Below are positions 51,209 through 60,659 of a DNA stretch of 64,000 bases, one piece after another. How positions within the stretch are numbered: the stretch's first letter is position 1; each line of letters opens with the position of its first letter. A program made the position numbers and the translations under genes. The stretch covers positions 682,001 to 746,000 of the forward strand of contig NZ_JACHCM010000002.1 in NCBI RefSeq assembly GCF_014200755.1. Direction: 5' to 3'. This stretch comes from Rhodanobacter sp. ANJX3 (GTDB taxonomy: Bacteria; Pseudomonadota; Gammaproteobacteria; Xanthomonadales; Rhodanobacteraceae). The notes beneath the pieces were generated by a model. The model made no database searches, was not told the DNA's origin, and saw nothing but the letters and a program-made list of their open reading frames with translations.

Positions 51209-51598
51209 ATGCGCGTAGCTTTGATGATCCTGCTGGGACTGGTGATCGGCATCATCGGAACCGCCAACGTGATGAGCACACTGGCGGCGCGCAATCCGAT
51301 GCCCAAGGCCGTGATGGCGACGATGAACTATCACATGGACGCCCTGAGCCAGGCGCTGAAAAGCAAACAATGCGCCGCGATTGGCATCCAGCACCATCTG
51401 GAACGCGTGCAGTCGACGGCGACTGACATCGCGCCGACGTTCGGCATCCCCGATCAGCCGTTTACCGACGCGGCGACTCTGCTGCAGACGCGCGTCACGC
51501 AGGCGCTGCAGTCATCGCCGGCCGATTGCCCCGCCTTGGCCGCGGCGGTGAAATCCGTCGGCGAGGCGTGCAAGAGCTGTCACGACAAATACCGCTGA
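51209..51598 (+). CDS. Cytochrome c (cytochrome c prime-like) exported protein
   Basis: 129 residues from the ATG at 51209 with GGAAG upstream. An uncleaved or signal-type N-terminal helix (ALMILLGLVIGIIGTANVM) is followed by a helical bundle. A single C-terminal haem site CKSCH (121-125) lies near the end, as in cytochrome c prime. Electron transfer or gas binding in the periplasm is likely. Confidence 0.85.
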   Translation: MRVALMILLGLVIGIIGTANVMSTLAARNPMPKAVMATMNYHMDALSQALKSKQCAAIGIQHHLERVQSTATDIAPTFGIPDQPFTDAATLLQTRVTQALQSSPADCPALAAAVKSVGEACKSCHDKYR

Positions 51599-51635
51599 GC
51601 TTAGTCCCTGGCCTCGCGTACCGGGCCGCTGGCGC

Positions 51636-51938
51636 TTAAAACTGCAGCTTGCCGCGCAACATGTGGCCATACATCACCCAGTCGCCCTGCAGGCTGTACA
51701 GCGGGTGCTTGAACGTGGCGGGCTGGTTCTTCTGATAGACGTAGTGGCCGATCCAGGCAAAACCGTAACCAGCCACTGGCATCAGCCAGAGCCAGCGCAG
51801 CTGTCCGGTCACCACCGCGAACACCGCAATGGTCACGACCAGACTGCTGCCGATGAAATGCATGCGCCGGCACATCCGGTTGCTGTGCTCGCTGAGATAG
51901 AACGGATAGAACTCGCTGAAGCTGGCAAAGCGGGTCAT
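51636..51938 (-). CDS. Mpo1-like DUF962 membrane protein
   Basis: 100 residues from the ATG at 51936-51938 with GGAG upstream. It begins MTRFASFSEFYPFYLSEHSN, then RRMHFIGSSLVV, a second membrane segment, GYGFAWIGHYVYQKNQPATF and HPLYSLQGDWVMY. These His-containing motifs define DUF962, which includes yeast Mpo1, an Fe-dependent dioxygenase of 2-hydroxy fatty acids. A lipid-oxidation role is possible. Confidence 0.9.
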   Translation of the reverse strand: MTRFASFSEFYPFYLSEHSNRMCRRMHFIGSSLVVTIAVFAVVTGQLRWLWLMPVAGYGFAWIGHYVYQKNQPATFKHPLYSLQGDWVMYGHMLRGKLQF

Positions 51939-52042
51939 GTCGAAACTCCACGATCGATCGGCCGGGCAAGCATGAATGCGTAACGAAAACCGGGCAATGA
52001 GCGCCGCAGCATTCGTACGCCAAGGTTGACGACGAACCGCCA

Positions 52043-52924
52043 TCATCCGCCCGGTAACGGAATGAACTCTTCCTCATCACCCGGAACGCGCGCGTATCGT
52101 CCGGCTGCCCATTCCGCCTTGGCCTGCTCGATGCGCTCGCGGCTACTGGCGACGAAGTTCCACCAGAGGTGGCGCTCGCCATCCAGCGGCGCGCCGCCGA
52201 ACAGCATCAGGCGGCTGTCTTCATGCGCCAGCAGCGATGGCGCGGACGCACCGGCCTGCACCGCCATCTGCGTGGCTGCCAGATCGAGGTCACCCCAGCG
52301 CATACCGCCTTCGACCACGTAGATGCCGCGCTCGGCATGCTCCGGCGGCAGCGCCAGTTCGGTACCCGCGGCCAGCGTCACCTCGAGCAGAAACATCGGT
52401 GCGAATACCTTGACCGGCGAGCGTTCGCCATAGGCGCCGCCAGCGATCAGGATGGCCTCGACGCCCGGGCGAGTGATGCGCGGCAGCTGGTCGCGCTCGT
52501 GGTGATGAAATTCGGGATCGACCTCGGCATCGGCCTGCGGCAGCGCCACCCAGATCTGGATGCCGTGCAGGGTATGGCCATCGCGCCGCTCGTTCGGCGG
52601 AGTGCGCTCGGAGTGAACGATGCCCTTGCCGGCCGTCATCCAGTTCACTTCGCCCGAGCGGATGTCGATCAGGCTGCCCAGGCTGTCACGATGGCGGATG
52701 GCACCCTCGAACAGCCAGGTCACGGTGGCCAGACCGATATGCGGGTGCGGGCGCACGTCCATGCCCTTGCCCGCCGCGAAGCTGGCCGGCCCGATATGGT
52801 CGAAAAACACCAGCGGTCCGACGTGGCGCGCCTGCTGCGCGGGCAGCAGGCGGCGCACGGCGAATCCGTCGCCGAGATCGTGTACGCGGCCTTCGATCAG
52901 CGTCGGCTCGATATGCATGTCCAT
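52043..52924 (-). CDS. Pirin family bicupin protein
   Basis: 293 residues; an ATG at 52918 is an alternative start with better ribosome-site spacing. The N-terminal cupin has the metal motif DVRPHPHIGLATVTWLFEG and WMTAGKGIVHSE. Bacterial pirins often act as quercetinase-like dioxygenases or regulators. It is followed 20 bp downstream by the pirin/OYE neighbour pair, since the old yellow enzyme gene lies just upstream on the same strand. Confidence 0.92.
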   Translation of the reverse strand: MDMHIEPTLIEGRVHDLGDGFAVRRLLPAQQARHVGPLVFFDHIGPASFAAGKGMDVRPHPHIGLATVTWLFEGAIRHRDSLGSLIDIRSGEVNWMTAGKGIVHSERTPPNERRDGHTLHGIQIWVALPQADAEVDPEFHHHERDQLPRITRPGVEAILIAGGAYGERSPVKVFAPMFLLEVTLAAGTELALPPEHAERGIYVVEGGMRWGDLDLAATQMAVQAGASAPSLLAHEDSRLMLFGGAPLDGERHLWWNFVASSRERIEQAKAEWAAGRYARVPGDEEEFIPLPGG

Positions 52925-52944
52925 CCTCTCCGGTTCGATGACAG

Positions 52945-54009
52945 TTACCAGGCCCGGCCGTATTGCACCGGCGGCGTCAGCTTCACGCCCAGCTCCTTGG
53001 CTGCGCGGCGGGGGAAGTAGGGATCGCGCAAGCTTTCGCGCGCCGTGAGCACCACATCGGCCTCGCCATTGGCGATGATCGCCTGGGCCTGCTGCGCTTC
53101 GGTGATCAGGCCGACCGCGCCGGTGGCGATCTCCGCCTCGCGCCGGATACGCGCCGCAAAGGGCACCTGATAGCCCGGGCCGAGCGGGATCTTGGGATGC
53201 GCGAGCGTGCCGCCGCTGGAGACGTCAATCAGGTCCACGCCCAACGGCTTGACCTGCTTGACCAGCTGCACGCTCTCGTCGATATCCCAGCCGGTGCCGT
53301 GCTCGGCCCAGTCGGTCGCCGAGATGCGCAGCCACAGCGGCAGTTCGGCCGGCCACACGTCGCGCACCGCAGTGATCACTTCGCGCACGATGCGGCTGCG
53401 GTTTTCGAAGCTGCCGCCGTATCGATCGGTGCGCTGGTTGCTCAACGGCGACAAGAACTGATGCAGCAGATAGCCATGCGCCGCGTGCAGCTCGATCAGC
53501 TGAAAACCGGCCGCCAGCGCGCGCTGCGCCGTGGCGCGAAAATCGGCGACCACCTGCTCTATACCGGCCTCGTCCAGCGCCTGCGGCGTGTGCCAGCCGG
53601 CGTCGAAGGGAATGGCCGAGGGCGCGACCGTGGTCCATGGCTGCTGATCGGCCGCCAGCGAACCGCCGCCCTCCCACGGCCGCTGCGCGCTGGCCTTGCG
53701 CCCGGCGTGCGCCAGCTGCATGCCGGCGATCGCACCGCTGGCGCGGACGAACTGCACGATCGGCTTCCACGCCTTGACCTGGGCGTCGTTCCACAGGCCG
53801 GCGTCACCGTGGGTGATGCGGCCCTGTGCCGACACGGCGGACGCCTCGGTGATCACCAGCGCCGCGCCGCCCACCGCCCGGCTGCCCAGGTGCACCAGAT
53901 GCCAATGGTCAGGCAGGCCGTCCGTCGCCGAGTACTGACACATCGGCGAGACCACCAGACGGTTGGGCAAGGTAAGGCTGCGCTGAGCGAAGGGGTCGAA
54001 CAGATTCAT
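52945..54009 (-). CDS. NADH:flavin oxidoreductase, YqjM/NamA-type old yellow enzyme
   Basis: 354 residues from the ATG at 54007-54009 with GGAG upstream. It is a TIM barrel with VVSPMCQYSATDG (FMN-binding Cys, as in YqjM), GMQLAHAGRKAS, ELHAAHGYLLHQFLSPLSNQRTDRYGGSFENR and TARESLRDPYFP. It reduces activated alkenes with NAD(P)H and serves in electrophile or nitro-compound detoxification. The pirin gene follows 20 bp on, so the pair is probably one transcript. Confidence 0.95.
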   Translation of the reverse strand: MNLFDPFAQRSLTLPNRLVVSPMCQYSATDGLPDHWHLVHLGSRAVGGAALVITEASAVSAQGRITHGDAGLWNDAQVKAWKPIVQFVRASGAIAGMQLAHAGRKASAQRPWEGGGSLAADQQPWTTVAPSAIPFDAGWHTPQALDEAGIEQVVADFRATAQRALAAGFQLIELHAAHGYLLHQFLSPLSNQRTDRYGGSFENRSRIVREVITAVRDVWPAELPLWLRISATDWAEHGTGWDIDESVQLVKQVKPLGVDLIDVSSGGTLAHPKIPLGPGYQVPFAARIRREAEIATGAVGLITEAQQAQAIIANGEADVVLTARESLRDPYFPRRAAKELGVKLTPPVQYGRAW

Positions 54010-54153
54010 GCGTTGCTCCAAGGGAGTGATCTGAGAGTGATCGGAGGAAGAATGCGCGAGTTCAGTCGATCAACATGCTGGCAGTTCTGCACGGTATCAA
54101 CCGGCAGGTTCGCGCAGCGGACAAACCCGGGCCTTTCCCACCCGGCGCCTTGC

Positions 54154-55059
54154 CTATGCGCCGAGAGAATCCATCCAGTCCGCCAGGCGTTCGACGATCG
54201 GCGCAGGGGCCTTCATCCAGCTGAAATGGTCGGCCGGTTGGCCGCGCAGATCGTCGGGCGTCAGCACGCCAGCGCGATGGGACGACTGCGGCATCTTGCC
54301 GAGCAGCCACTCGAGCGAGGCTTTCGGCACCAGCCAGTCGTCGCGCAGGCGCAGCGCGAAGATCGGCAATCGAACGGCCGCCAGGAGCTCGTCCAGATTC
54401 TGCGACATGCCGGTCGCCGAATAGCGGCCGCTGCGGGCGCTGCGCGCCCAGTCGGCGGTGAGCCCGCGCGCCTCGTTGCCGGCAAAGCCGATGCGCCGCC
54501 CCGGGAGGTAACCGCGAAGATTCGCCGCCAGCGGTGCAAGCATGCAACCTATCTTGATCAGCAGGCTGCGTGGATAGGCCCGCCAATACGGCGCGCCGCT
54601 GGCCACCAGCACGATGCCGGCGTAGTCGGCCGAATGGAGCGCGGCATACAGCGAAGCGACCTGACCGCCCAGGCTGTGCCCACCGATCAGGCGGATCTTG
54701 TCGGGCCAGCGTGACTGCACGGCCGCGATGGCTGGCGGAAGGTCATCCAGCAACAGCTCGCGGTAGCCCCAGTTGCTGCGGCGGCTGGCCCGGCGATCGC
54801 TGGAACCGATGCCGCGCCATTCGTGAACAACCATCGCGATACCGCGCGCCGCCAGCGCCTCGGCCATCGGCAGGTAATGCTTCGCCGGCACACCCATCGC
54901 AGGCAGCCAGTACAGCAGCTGCCGCCATTCGCCGGCCGGCTGCACGCAAAGCAGCTCAAAGCGCGCACCGTCAAGCGCGGTAATCGGGATGACGATGGGC
55001 TCATGAGAGAGTTGCGCAATGGATAGGGGCGAGGCGCTGTCGGAAAAATGATCGGGCAT
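54154..55059 (-). CDS. Alpha/beta hydrolase (S33-like)
   Basis: 301 residues. The nucleophile elbow GGHSLGGQ (Ser near residue 126) and the RDDW region with a possible catalytic Asp are present. HFSW near residue 280 is a possible His site. The layout fits the serine aminopeptidase S33 / lysophospholipase type. No signal peptide is seen. The substrate is unknown. Confidence 0.85.
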   Translation of the reverse strand: MPDHFSDSASPLSIAQLSHEPIVIPITALDGARFELLCVQPAGEWRQLLYWLPAMGVPAKHYLPMAEALAARGIAMVVHEWRGIGSSDRRASRRSNWGYRELLLDDLPPAIAAVQSRWPDKIRLIGGHSLGGQVASLYAALHSADYAGIVLVASGAPYWRAYPRSLLIKIGCMLAPLAANLRGYLPGRRIGFAGNEARGLTADWARSARSGRYSATGMSQNLDELLAAVRLPIFALRLRDDWLVPKASLEWLLGKMPQSSHRAGVLTPDDLRGQPADHFSWMKAPAPIVERLADWMDSLGA

Positions 55060-55116
55060 GCGGACAGGCTAACGTGTGATGCGCCGACCACAAAACCCCT
55101 GGCCGGTCGTCGGGCA

Positions 55117-55140
55117 CAAAAAAGCCGGCTTGCGCCGGCT
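55117..55140 (-). terminator. Rho-independent terminator of the cold-shock gene
   Basis: The stem AGCCGGC (55123-55129) pairs with GCCGGCT (55134-55140). Read on the minus strand it is followed by a T-tract (55117-55123). It lies 22 bp beyond the cold-shock gene stop. Confidence 0.9.
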
Positions 55141-55162
55141 CTTTCGATGGTGTCACGTCGGT

Positions 55163-55372
55163 TCAAACCGGCGTTACGTCCTCGGCCTGCAGGCCCTTTT
55201 GGCCTGTTACAACCTGGAACGTGACTTTCTGGCCTTCCTGCAGGCTCTTGAAGCCCGAGCCGCTGATGGCGCGAAAATGCACGAACACGTCAGGACCACT
55301 TTCCCGACTGATGAAGCCAAACCCCTTGGCATCATTGAACCACTTGACTGTACCTGTTTCACGATCCGACAT
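55163..55372 (-). CDS. csp: Cold-shock protein (CspA family)
   Basis: 69 residues, ATG with GGAGT upstream. It is a single cold-shock domain with RNP1 KGFGFI and RNP2 VFVHF motifs. It binds single-stranded RNA or DNA as a chaperone. The upstream gap is long enough for the usual long csp leader. A TTGACA at 55554-55559 (minus) is a possible -35 element but lacks a well-spaced -10. Confidence 0.96.
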   Translation of the reverse strand: MSDRETGTVKWFNDAKGFGFISRESGPDVFVHFRAISGSGFKSLQEGQKVTFQVVTGQKGLQAEDVTPV

Positions 55373-55814
55373 GACTCACTCCGATCTATTGCTTGGCACT
55401 TAGACAAACCGGCCCCTGGGCCGACGGTTTACTGGCGTGCCTGGATCGGGTGTAGCGATGCGGATTTAATTGAGATCCCCACCGGGCACGCACGTTGCCG
55501 AGCAAACACAGTGGATAGAGCATACCTAACCCGTTTCAAGCTTGCGAGCAATTTGTCAAGGTATTTATTGCACCCCGATCCGGGGGCGGGTTACCAGGCT
55601 CCTTCAGGGTCCGCGGTCTCGAAACCGTTTCCGCCAACGAGCCAGCCGGGCGCAGATGCCTCCGTTCCACACCGTTTGTAAGCCCGCGTCGATCTCGATA
55701 CGAATTTCAGATTCTTTTTACGTGCAACCTGTCTATTGTGTAGATACTGAAGAATCCGTGGCCGGCCAGATATCGGCAAGTCCCCATCCGAAGCGCTTTT
55801 GAGGAGAGCACCCA
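55373..55814. other. Divergent intergenic region between csp and a lipoprotein gene
   Basis: 442 bp with alternating AT-rich patches. It must hold the csp leader and promoter on the minus strand and the lipoprotein promoter on the plus strand. Short plus-strand frames here have no ribosome site. No gene was identified. Confidence 0.4.
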
Positions 55815-56285
55815 ATGTCCGTCACGCCCCGTTTGACCATACTCGCCATAGCTGCTGCCCTGGTCGTGGCCGGCTGCGCGCATCAGCCTCCCAGCAAAAC
55901 CACCACGGTCACTACGACCCGAACCACGGCGGCACCGGTTTCCACGAGCACCACAACAGTGCAGCGCGCGCCGCATCGAGCACCTGCCGTCAACGCGTCC
56001 ACGACATCCTCCCCCGCCAATCTCCCCGACAGTACCGGCATTCCAGCCTGCGATGATTACCTGTCGAGCTACATGGCCTGCCATCGCGCCGCGAATATTT
56101 TTGCGCCGGGGCAGCTGCAGTCTCGCTACAACGCGATGCGCACCAGCCTGCTGCGCGACTCGCAGGATCCCGACATTCGCCCGCAGCTCGCCGCCCGATG
56201 CAACTCGCTCGCCAGCCAGTTGCGCGATGCACTGCGTGGCAAGTCCTGCGACACCAACGCGGCGCCCGCGAGCACTTCACCCTGA
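55815..56285 (+). CDS. Putative lipoprotein of unknown function
   Basis: 156 residues, ATG at 55815 with GGAG upstream. The lipobox LVVAGC places the lipidated Cys at residue 21. A Thr/Ser-rich linker (22-75) leads to a conserved-looking C-terminal domain with four Cys, ACDDYLSSYMACHRA...RCNSLASQL...GKSC, that may form two disulfides. It is probably anchored in the outer membrane. I recognise no named family. Confidence 0.82.
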   Translation: MSVTPRLTILAIAAALVVAGCAHQPPSKTTTVTTTRTTAAPVSTSTTTVQRAPHRAPAVNASTTSSPANLPDSTGIPACDDYLSSYMACHRAANIFAPGQLQSRYNAMRTSLLRDSQDPDIRPQLAARCNSLASQLRDALRGKSCDTNAAPASTSP

Positions 56286-56303
56286 CTTACGAGCGGGCCG
56301 GAG

Positions 56304-57587
56304 TTAATTTGCTGCGAGCGGCAGGACCGCTCGCAGTGCTCCGACCTCTGCGTCGGCCTGCTCGCTGCTGACGAAAACCTCCGGCGCACCGTGCCAGTTT
56401 GCCGTTTCCGCGATGGCGGACGCGACATCGGCCCAACGCACCGAACGTGTCGCTACGCCCGATTCCAGATAAAACGCCTTGATCTCGAACCGGCCCTCGG
56501 CGCGATGCGCCTTGGCATCCAGCCGGCCGATCAACCTGCCCCGATGCAGGATCGGCAAGACGAAATAGCCGTAGCGTCGCTTGGCCGCCGGCGTGTAGCA
56601 CTCCAGCGCGTAGTCGAAATCGAACATGACCCGCGCGCGTGCTCGATCCCAGATCACGGGATCGAAAGGTGACAGCAGCGTGGTATGCGTTCCGCGCAGG
56701 CGGCCGAGCATGGCTCTATGCAGGGTGTCGGCATGATCCCGATGCACGTACGCCGGCCTGTCCCAGCCTCGCACGGCAACGCCAAGCAGATCGCCGCTGG
56801 CGAGCAGCGGAGCCAGCTCCTTGTCGGTCACCGCCGGTTTCAATCGGTAGTAGTCCGCAATCCACGCAGCCTGCGTTACGCCCAGGGCCCGCACGCTATC
56901 GAGCACGAAACGCCGCCGAAGCTCGGCTTCCGGCAGTGCCTTCGCAGCGACGTCCAATGGCGGATCGAGTCGCGACAGCACGTTGTCCGCGATGTCGTAG
57001 ATGCGCTGAAATCCCTCCCGGCGCGCAATCATCAGCTCACCCAGCGCGAACCACGCCTCAAGCCAGCGCTTTTCGGGCTTCCACGACCACCAGCCGGATT
57101 TGGCAGCCCCTTCGGTACGTTCTGGCCCTGCATAATCGGACGCCTTGACGGGGCCAGAGCGGCGAATACCTTCCAGCAGTGAATCCATGCCAGCGCGCTG
57201 ATCCCTATGCAGCGCCTGCGCGTTGCGATGAGCCCAGTGATGCGCGCGTTGCGTGCGCCAGCCGCGATGAAGAGCAATATCGCCAGCCGGAACAAAACAC
57301 GCTTCGTGTGCCCAGCACTCCGCCAGCTGGCCGCGGGCAAGCGCCTCGTCCAACCAGACCGTCGGGTAGTGGCCCAGCCGCGCATGCAACACCAGATAAG
57401 GGCTGCGCGCGACTACGCTGATCGTATCAATCTGCAGCAACCGCATCTGTTCGATGGCGGCGACAACATCGGCGCGCGTCGCGCGCCGCCGTAGCGGCTG
57501 CAGCAGGCCTTGGGCGTGCAGATGCAGCAGGCGCGCCTGGATGGCCGTTATGGCGCCGGCAGACCCATTTACGGCGTTCAACGACAC
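56304..57587 (-). CDS. Winged-helix DNA glycosylase-like protein (YcaQ/AlkZ family)
   Basis: 427 residues. HTH_42-type tandem winged-helix features include LLQIDTISVVARSPYLVLHARLG, with a QxD motif as in the YcaQ/AlkX subgroup, then AECWAHEACFVP, LLSPFDPVIWDRAR and YGYFVLPILHRGRLIGRLDAKA. Such enzymes unhook interstrand crosslinks or remove bulky alkyl bases. A 10-bp stem-loop (56312-56336) lies in the last codons and could stop transcription of the convergent lipoprotein gene. Confidence 0.9.
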   Translation of the reverse strand: MSLNAVNGSAGAITAIQARLLHLHAQGLLQPLRRRATRADVVAAIEQMRLLQIDTISVVARSPYLVLHARLGHYPTVWLDEALARGQLAECWAHEACFVPAGDIALHRGWRTQRAHHWAHRNAQALHRDQRAGMDSLLEGIRRSGPVKASDYAGPERTEGAAKSGWWSWKPEKRWLEAWFALGELMIARREGFQRIYDIADNVLSRLDPPLDVAAKALPEAELRRRFVLDSVRALGVTQAAWIADYYRLKPAVTDKELAPLLASGDLLGVAVRGWDRPAYVHRDHADTLHRAMLGRLRGTHTTLLSPFDPVIWDRARARVMFDFDYALECYTPAAKRRYGYFVLPILHRGRLIGRLDAKAHRAEGRFEIKAFYLESGVATRSVRWADVASAIAETANWHGAPEVFVSSEQADAEVGALRAVLPLAAN

Positions 57588-57808
57588 GAAAGCTTCACGG
57601 ATTCGCGAACACGATGAAGAAGCCTCACAGGAATAGCTTCATTACGTCAGGTTTCATGGGTAGAAACCTCAATGGCAACGGCATTTCAGACTCATCGCGT
57701 AGGTTCACCGCACTCGCGTCGGTCGCTTTGTTTCGACGCTTCACGCAACGGGGCACAGTTCGGAGCATCCGTCATCTCTCTTTTTGATTCTGGCACGGAG
57801 TATCCATC

Positions 57809-58174
57809 ATGAAATTCTACAAACCATTGATCGGCGCCTTCACCATCGCCGCGCTGCTGTCTGGCGGCGAGCTGTTCGCGCAAGACATGTCGACACCGCC
57901 GCCCGCCCCGGCAACGACAGCAGCCATGCCGTCGCCGAACACGGCCGACATGCAGACGCCTAAGGGCGAGGTGACCATCAACAGTGCGCCGTCCCCCGCG
58001 CCCACCATCAGATCAGCGCCTTCGTTCGAGCAGTTGTCCGGCGGCGGCAAGAGCATCAGCGAAAGCCAGGCCGTGGCTTATCCGCCCCTGGCCAACGATT
58101 TCATCCATGCCGACACCAATCGCGACGGCAAGATCAGCAAAGCCGAGTATCAACACTGGCTGAAGCAGCTCTGA
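57809..58174 (+). CDS. Small exported EF-hand protein
   Basis: 121 residues, ATG with GGAG eight nt upstream. A signal peptide ends near LFAQ-D. A Pro/Ala-rich linker follows. One canonical EF-hand loop spans Asp102 to Glu113 (DTNRDGKISKAE), with ligands at positions 1, 3, 5, 7, 9 and 12. It probably binds calcium in the periplasm. A strong terminator follows. Confidence 0.85.
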   Translation: MKFYKPLIGAFTIAALLSGGELFAQDMSTPPPAPATTAAMPSPNTADMQTPKGEVTINSAPSPAPTIRSAPSFEQLSGGGKSISESQAVAYPPLANDFIHADTNRDGKISKAEYQHWLKQL

Positions 58175-58194
58175 CGCTATTGCGGCAAAAAGGC

Positions 58195-58228
58195 CGGCCG
58201 CAGCATTTATCTGCGGCCGTTTTTTTTT
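58195..58228 (+). terminator. Rho-independent terminator after the EF-hand gene
   Basis: The perfect 9-bp stem CGGCCGCAG (58195-58203) / CTGCGGCCG (58211-58219), with a 7-nt loop, is followed by nine T. Confidence 0.95.
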
Positions 58229-58322
58229 GCGTTCTTTGTGAGAAACTTTCCGACGCGCAACCGGGGACGCGTGGCTCGGAAATCTGGCTCGATCCTCGCC
58301 CATCCGATGTTCTGGAGATTTC

Positions 58323-59414
58323 ATGAAGCCTCTACTCCTTGCCGCGCCGCTCGCGTTGCTGGCCGGCGCGGTCACCACGGCGGCACACGCGCAGAATCCC
58401 AGCCCGACGGATATCCGCGCCTGTACCGGTATCGAAAGCGATGCACAGCGACTGACCTGCTACGACCACGCCACCGGCCGCACCAATCTGCCCGCCGCAC
58501 AGAAGCGTGTGGATCAGACCAGCGGCAGCGCGTCGACCAGCATTTTCGGCCACGAAAAATCGACCGCAGCGGTGCCCAGCGATGCGGAGGCGGGCAAGCC
58601 GTTGTCGTTACTGGACAGCCGCTGGGAACTGTCGCCGGAAAGCAAGCTCGGCACGTTCAACCTGCGCGGCTACAAGCCGGTTTATCTGATGCCCATCTTT
58701 GTCACCAGCAACCAGAACACTGAGCCGAAGAGCCCCAATCCGGTGAATACGGTCACCACACCGCAGCCGCTGCAGAACAGCGAGGCGAAGTTTCAGCTCA
58801 GCCTGAAAACCAAGGTATGGCAGGGCGTATTTGGCGATTACGGCGACGTGTGGGTCGGCTATACGCAGGACTCGCACTGGCAGGTCTACAACTCGCAGGC
58901 CTCGCGCCCGTTTCGCGAAACCAACTACGAGCCCGAAGCCATGCTGGTGTTCAACACCCATTACTCCGTGCTCGGTTGGGACGGCCGACTGCTCGGCATC
59001 GGCATCGACCACCAGTCGAACGGTCGCTCCGACCCCCTGTCGCGCAGTTGGAACCGCGTGATGGCCGATATCGGTTTCGAACGCGACGGCTGGACGGTGA
59101 TGTTTCGCCCTTGGTGGCGCATCCCCGAATCGCGCACCAGCGACAACAACCCGGACATCAGCAACTACGTCGGCCGCGGCGACATGCAGATCATCCACGA
59201 ATGGAACGGCCAGGAATTCGGCCTGATGCTGCGAAGCTCGCTGCGCGGCGGCAGCGATGCCCACGGTGCGGCCCAGTTCACCTGGAGCTTTCCGCTGGTG
59301 GGCAATCTGCGCGGCTATGTGGAAGCCTTCAAGGGCTACGGCGAAAGCCTGATCGACTACAACCACAATGCCAGCTACATCGGCGCCGGTATTTCCCTGC
59401 TCGACTGGTACTGA
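58323..59414 (+). CDS. pldA: Outer-membrane phospholipase A (OMPLA)
   Basis: 363 residues, ATG with GGAG five nt upstream. A signal peptide ends near AHA-QNP. The barrel carries YEPEAMLVF and the catalytic block GIDHQSNGRSDPLSRSWNR, with His230 and Ser232 in place of E. coli His142 and Ser144, and ends in Tyr. It hydrolyses phospholipids in the outer leaflet. An N-terminal segment ACTGIESDAQRLTCYDHATG, a C-x12-C-Y-D motif also seen in other exported proteins such as VasI, precedes the barrel. Confidence 0.95.
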   Translation: MKPLLLAAPLALLAGAVTTAAHAQNPSPTDIRACTGIESDAQRLTCYDHATGRTNLPAAQKRVDQTSGSASTSIFGHEKSTAAVPSDAEAGKPLSLLDSRWELSPESKLGTFNLRGYKPVYLMPIFVTSNQNTEPKSPNPVNTVTTPQPLQNSEAKFQLSLKTKVWQGVFGDYGDVWVGYTQDSHWQVYNSQASRPFRETNYEPEAMLVFNTHYSVLGWDGRLLGIGIDHQSNGRSDPLSRSWNRVMADIGFERDGWTVMFRPWWRIPESRTSDNNPDISNYVGRGDMQIIHEWNGQEFGLMLRSSLRGGSDAHGAAQFTWSFPLVGNLRGYVEAFKGYGESLIDYNHNASYIGAGISLLDWY

Positions 59415-59441
59415 TAGGGGCAGATGACCGGCCCCAGTCGA

Positions 59442-60626
59442 TCAGCGCCACCAGGCCTGTTTGGTGCCGGTGAGGATTTTCAACATCTGTCCACGCGTCA
59501 GCGGGAGACGGCCCAGTGGGCCGAAACACGTATCCCGCAGAAGCGCGAGGCTCCCGTGGTCGGATTGAAACAGCGGCGTCAGCCAGCGACTCAACTGTTG
59601 GTAGACCGCCAGGTGCGAGCGGCGCGTTTGCTGATAGCGCAGCAATGCTTCGTCAACGTGCGCGGACACCGCCAGCGCATCGGCTAGAGCCTCCGCATCC
59701 AGCAGTGCCATGTTGACGCCCTGCCCCAGCTGGGGGCTCATCGCATGAGCGGCGTCGCCGATAAAGATCACGTTGCCGCCGATGGGCTTGCCGAGAACAA
59801 CATCCCGATATCGGGCCCGATGAAAACGCGCCGGCTCATCCATGCCATGGAGTAGTGGCATCACTTCTGGCCACAGCACCCGGATCCTTTCGCGCATTCG
59901 AGTCAGCGCATCCGCATCAAAACCATCAACATGCTCGCCGGGCAGACTAAAGAAAAAGGTCAGCCAGCGGCCGCCGCAGTCCGCACGCTGTCCCACCGGC
60001 AAAAGGCCGATCATCTCCCTGGCGCCGTGATAGCGCTGCTGCAGCGTGGAGGGATGTTGCCAGCCGTCTGCCGGCAGCAGGCACCACATGGCTCCCCAGG
60101 GATAGATACGTTGACGCTTTACCCGTGCGGGCGTGGCCTCGCGCAATCGCGAATGCGCTCCGTCGCCAACCACGATCAAATCGAACGGGCCGTGGCGATG
60201 GCCCTCGCCATCGATCAGATGGCGGCCGTCTGTGCCGATGCTTTCCACCCGCACCCCGGCATGCAGGCGCCCGGCGTCCGGCCATGCATCACGCAATACC
60301 GTGAAGAGGCTTCCGCGGCTCATGCCGAGGCCGAAGCATCCAGGCGAATGATCGGCATAGCGCATATCCATGACGCAACGACCGCTGGCGTTGCAGCCGT
60401 ACAGGCGATCAATCCGCTGGCCCACAGCCAGTGCCCGTGAACTCAGCCCGAGCCGTGACAGCACCCGCAATCCGGTCGGCTGCAGCAGGAAGCCGGCGCC
60501 CACAGGTCCGGGCGACGACGCCTGCTCGAAGACGCTCAGCGCATGACCTTGATCCGACAAAAACAACGACGCAGCCTGTCCAGCCGCGCCGTAACCAATA
60601 ATGGCAATGTTCAGGCGTCGCTGCAT
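59442..60626 (-). CDS. FAD-dependent monooxygenase (PHBH/UbiH fold)
   Basis: 394 residues. The FAD dinucleotide motif is IAIIGYGAAGQAASLFLS, the DG motif is LIVVGDGAHSRLR, and the GD motif is VIFIGDAAHAMSPQLGQGVNMALLDA. All three identify a class A flavin monooxygenase, resembling salicylate- or 6-hydroxynicotinate-type hydroxylases. The substrate is not evident. It is convergent with pldA and upstream of slyD on the same strand. Confidence 0.9.
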   Translation of the reverse strand: MQRRLNIAIIGYGAAGQAASLFLSDQGHALSVFEQASSPGPVGAGFLLQPTGLRVLSRLGLSSRALAVGQRIDRLYGCNASGRCVMDMRYADHSPGCFGLGMSRGSLFTVLRDAWPDAGRLHAGVRVESIGTDGRHLIDGEGHRHGPFDLIVVGDGAHSRLREATPARVKRQRIYPWGAMWCLLPADGWQHPSTLQQRYHGAREMIGLLPVGQRADCGGRWLTFFFSLPGEHVDGFDADALTRMRERIRVLWPEVMPLLHGMDEPARFHRARYRDVVLGKPIGGNVIFIGDAAHAMSPQLGQGVNMALLDAEALADALAVSAHVDEALLRYQQTRRSHLAVYQQLSRWLTPLFQSDHGSLALLRDTCFGPLGRLPLTRGQMLKILTGTKQAWWR

Positions 60627-60659
60627 GACGGCCGCAGTGCGCGCCTGTTCACAATGCTC

